Shown here piece by piece: positions 62,484 through 64,000 of a stretch of DNA of 64,000 nt (its first letter is position 1; each line of letters starts with the position of its first letter). The translations under genes were made by a program, and so were the position numbers. Where the stretch lies: positions 246,104,830 through 246,168,829 of the forward strand of contig OV884057.1 in assembly GCA_930367215.1 (NCBI GenBank), given 5' to 3'. Under the pieces are notes generated by a model. That model was not told where the DNA came from, did no database searches, and saw only the letters and a list, made by a program, of their open reading frames with translations. Source of the DNA: Pollenia angustigena (lineage: Eukaryota > Arthropoda > Insecta > Diptera > Polleniidae).

Positions 62484-62883
62484 ATGAATAGATTCATGCT
62501 TGAACAACGCCACCAAATTATCCAAATGTGCTTTGAAAATCAGCCATCGATTTTCGCAACTTAAAGGTGACGTCATGATTTAAATGACGCAACTTTTTTC
62601 ACAAATAAAGGCGATGTGTTGATTTAGAGAAAATAAACTGTCAATTAGACTTCAAGGCCGTGCGATGTGACACTTACTGATTGTTTTCAGTAGGGCTGTG
62701 AAGTCAGTGGTTAATGCTGATAAACCAGCAACAATCGGTGTCTTGGAGGTCAACATTGTTAATTCTATTCGAAAAAGAGAAACAATATTGGACGTCTGCA
62801 ATGCGTTTCGTCAAGGACAGGCGTGGCGCCTATTTGTTTTAAATCAGTTTCAAATGGTTATGCTGTGTATCAATCTGCGATAA
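62484..62883 (+). pseudogene. mariner-type transposase remnant, internally deleted
   Basis: The start MNRFMLEQRHQIIQMCFENQ followed by PSIFAT at 62484 fits the N-terminal helix-turn-helix of insect mariner-like enzymes (M-x-RFTxEQRxxIxxxYxxN). After a deletion of the catalytic core, 62697-62830 reads VKSVVNADKPATIGVLEVNI and ends IRKRETILDVCNAF, matching the C-terminal block V-x2-DKPA-TI-x2-LExNI-x3-I. The frame ends at 62881-62883. A different family from the 50- and 58-kb copies. Confidence 0.68.
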
Positions 62884-63156
62884 AAATTAATTTTTTTGTG
62901 TTGTCTATTTTAAGTTTCATGGTCTTAAAAAAAAAAACCCTTTAAACCTTATTTAGTAAACAAAATGCCTGCAGAGTTTTATACAACTGTCCCTTTCGTA
63001 ATTCAGTTTTACACCTGTAAAGGGCGGTTAATATTCTTCGAACTAAAGCATTTAAAAGTAGCAAGATAGGAATAAAAATAATTATATGTTGCAATATTGG
63101 AAACATATCTTCCCCCAGGCAAGTTTTTAGTTTGAATAACTTTTTTCAACAAACTT
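62884..63156. other. AT-rich noncoding DNA
   Basis: Short interval between the mariner relic and a MITE; nothing recognised. Confidence 0.4.
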
Positions 63157-63159
63157 CAG

Positions 63160-63770
63160 GGGGGCTACCGCGTATTTCGATTCGAAAAGCAAAATTTTTC
63201 GAAAGAAATTTCCGATTCGAAAGTTAAACCGTACTGCGTAACTCGTTCGAAACGATGACAGAGTTGTATTTATAAACAAATGGGAAATTTGATTAAAAGT
63301 TGGTAGCACTGCAAATAAATAAATACTATTCAATGTGCGAAAAATAGTATAATTGTGTGTTTTTAATAAAAATTTATTGTATTTCCATGTGGTTTGAAGA
63401 GTCAACAGAAAAAACCAACCATTACTTTATACTGATTTTTGTTTGTAAATGTATTTTTTTTTAAATTTTTTTTAATTTCAAGACCACAAATATTGAAACA
63501 TTTTCAATAATAATGTTAGCAAAGATTTATTTTATATCAATTATAATATTTCCTAACGCTTTTTACATAACTGACGTTCGTTTTCGTAATACGGAGTTGG
63601 AGTTTCGAAAGGGATTTTTATTTTTTGTAATATAGAGGACTTTTTGTTTTCGAAAAGGTATTAACAACTTCCGTTCATTCGAAACAAATAGTACGAATAT
63701 CGTTATACACAGTACAAATTGTTCGAACTCGTAAATTATTTCTTTCGAATCGAAATACGCGGTTACCCCC
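63160..63770. mobile_element. MITE with CAG target duplication, TACCGCGTATTTCGATTCGAAA ends
   Basis: The left end GGGGGCTACCGCGTATTTCG is complemented by CGAAATACGCGGTTACCCCC at the right. CAG flanks at 63157-63159 and 63771-63773. Internally, short TTCGAA palindromes (ATTCGAAA, GTTCGAAC, CATTCGAAA) recur about ten times near the ends. The CAG target matches the Harbinger at 53879-57259 and the MITE at 31694-31935. Noncoding. Confidence 0.85.
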
Positions 63771-63773
63771 CAG

Positions 63774-64000
63774 GTTCTAAATTACTATTATAGGCATAGT
63801 TATCCAAATCTAACGGTCCATCTTGCGACATTCATTACCAAACATTTAAAAATATATGTATGTTTAATGATGGAAGTCGTTTCTTAAAAAGAAAACGAGA
63901 CTTTGGTTCAGAAGGCTGTGCATTTCTTAAGGAGCATATAGACGACATGTTTTTGTCATCTGACATGTCAAATTTCCCACTGCAAAACACATACATGTCG
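63774..64000. other. Noncoding DNA to window end
   Basis: No feature recognised; the sequence runs off the window edge. Confidence 0.35.

Overview
The window looks like intergenic or intronic nuclear DNA from a higher fly, most likely a calyptrate (blowfly, house-fly or flesh-fly type). Four things point there: strong A+T richness, TATG/TACATATG microsatellites, noncoding repeats with the hairpin ends common in calyptrate genomes (10538-10795, 29425-30835), and relics of insect mariner, piggyBac, hAT, PIF/Harbinger, Transib, RTE, jockey-like and CR1-like elements. The sequence does not settle the species. I find no intact host gene, rRNA gene, functional tRNA gene, CRISPR array or prokaryotic feature. 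Nearly all recognisable coding sequence is decayed transposon.

Layout: 0.8-2 kb, a small TTA-flanked MITE and a foldback element. 4.8-6.3 kb, a hAT relic with an 8-bp target duplication. 6.9-8 kb, an unassigned inverted-repeat element. 9.2-9.7 and 10.8-12 kb, two TTAA-flanked piggyBac-type elements, the second with transposase remnants. 12.6-19 kb, MITEs, a mariner scrap, a composite TA-flanked element and a tRNA-derived SINE. 19.2-24.3 kb, a long inverted-repeat structure holding a CR1/jockey-like LINE, which itself contains a 5'-truncated RNase H LINE with a 13-bp target duplication. 25.7-35.9 kb, dispersed repeats, MITEs and a zinc-ribbon-type fossil.

36.2-39.4 kb holds the most informative nest. 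A Transib/RAG1-like transposase fossil carries a TA-MITE and an RTE LINE, and the RTE carries a hAT MITE. Removing the TA-MITE and the hAT MITE restores the interrupted reading frames. 39.5-45 kb has hairpins and three families of tandem repeats, including an array of about ten units of roughly 117 bp. 45-52 kb has LINE 3' fragments, a GC-rich LTR-like block with five copies of a 17-bp motif, a mariner and a 397-bp tandem array. 52.4-57.3 kb has a piggyBac inside a palindromic MITE, then an end-to-end PIF/Harbinger element with both genes, each broken. 58.5-64 kb has two internally deleted mariners, a second foldback copy and a CAG-flanked MITE.

The parts do not form a host pathway. They record repeated insertion into earlier insertions, and the interruptions give a relative order of events. 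A dispersed noncoding family, called D here, occurs about ten times, inside both hAT and Harbinger elements, and is itself interrupted by a MITE. All calls come from reading the sequence; no database search was run.
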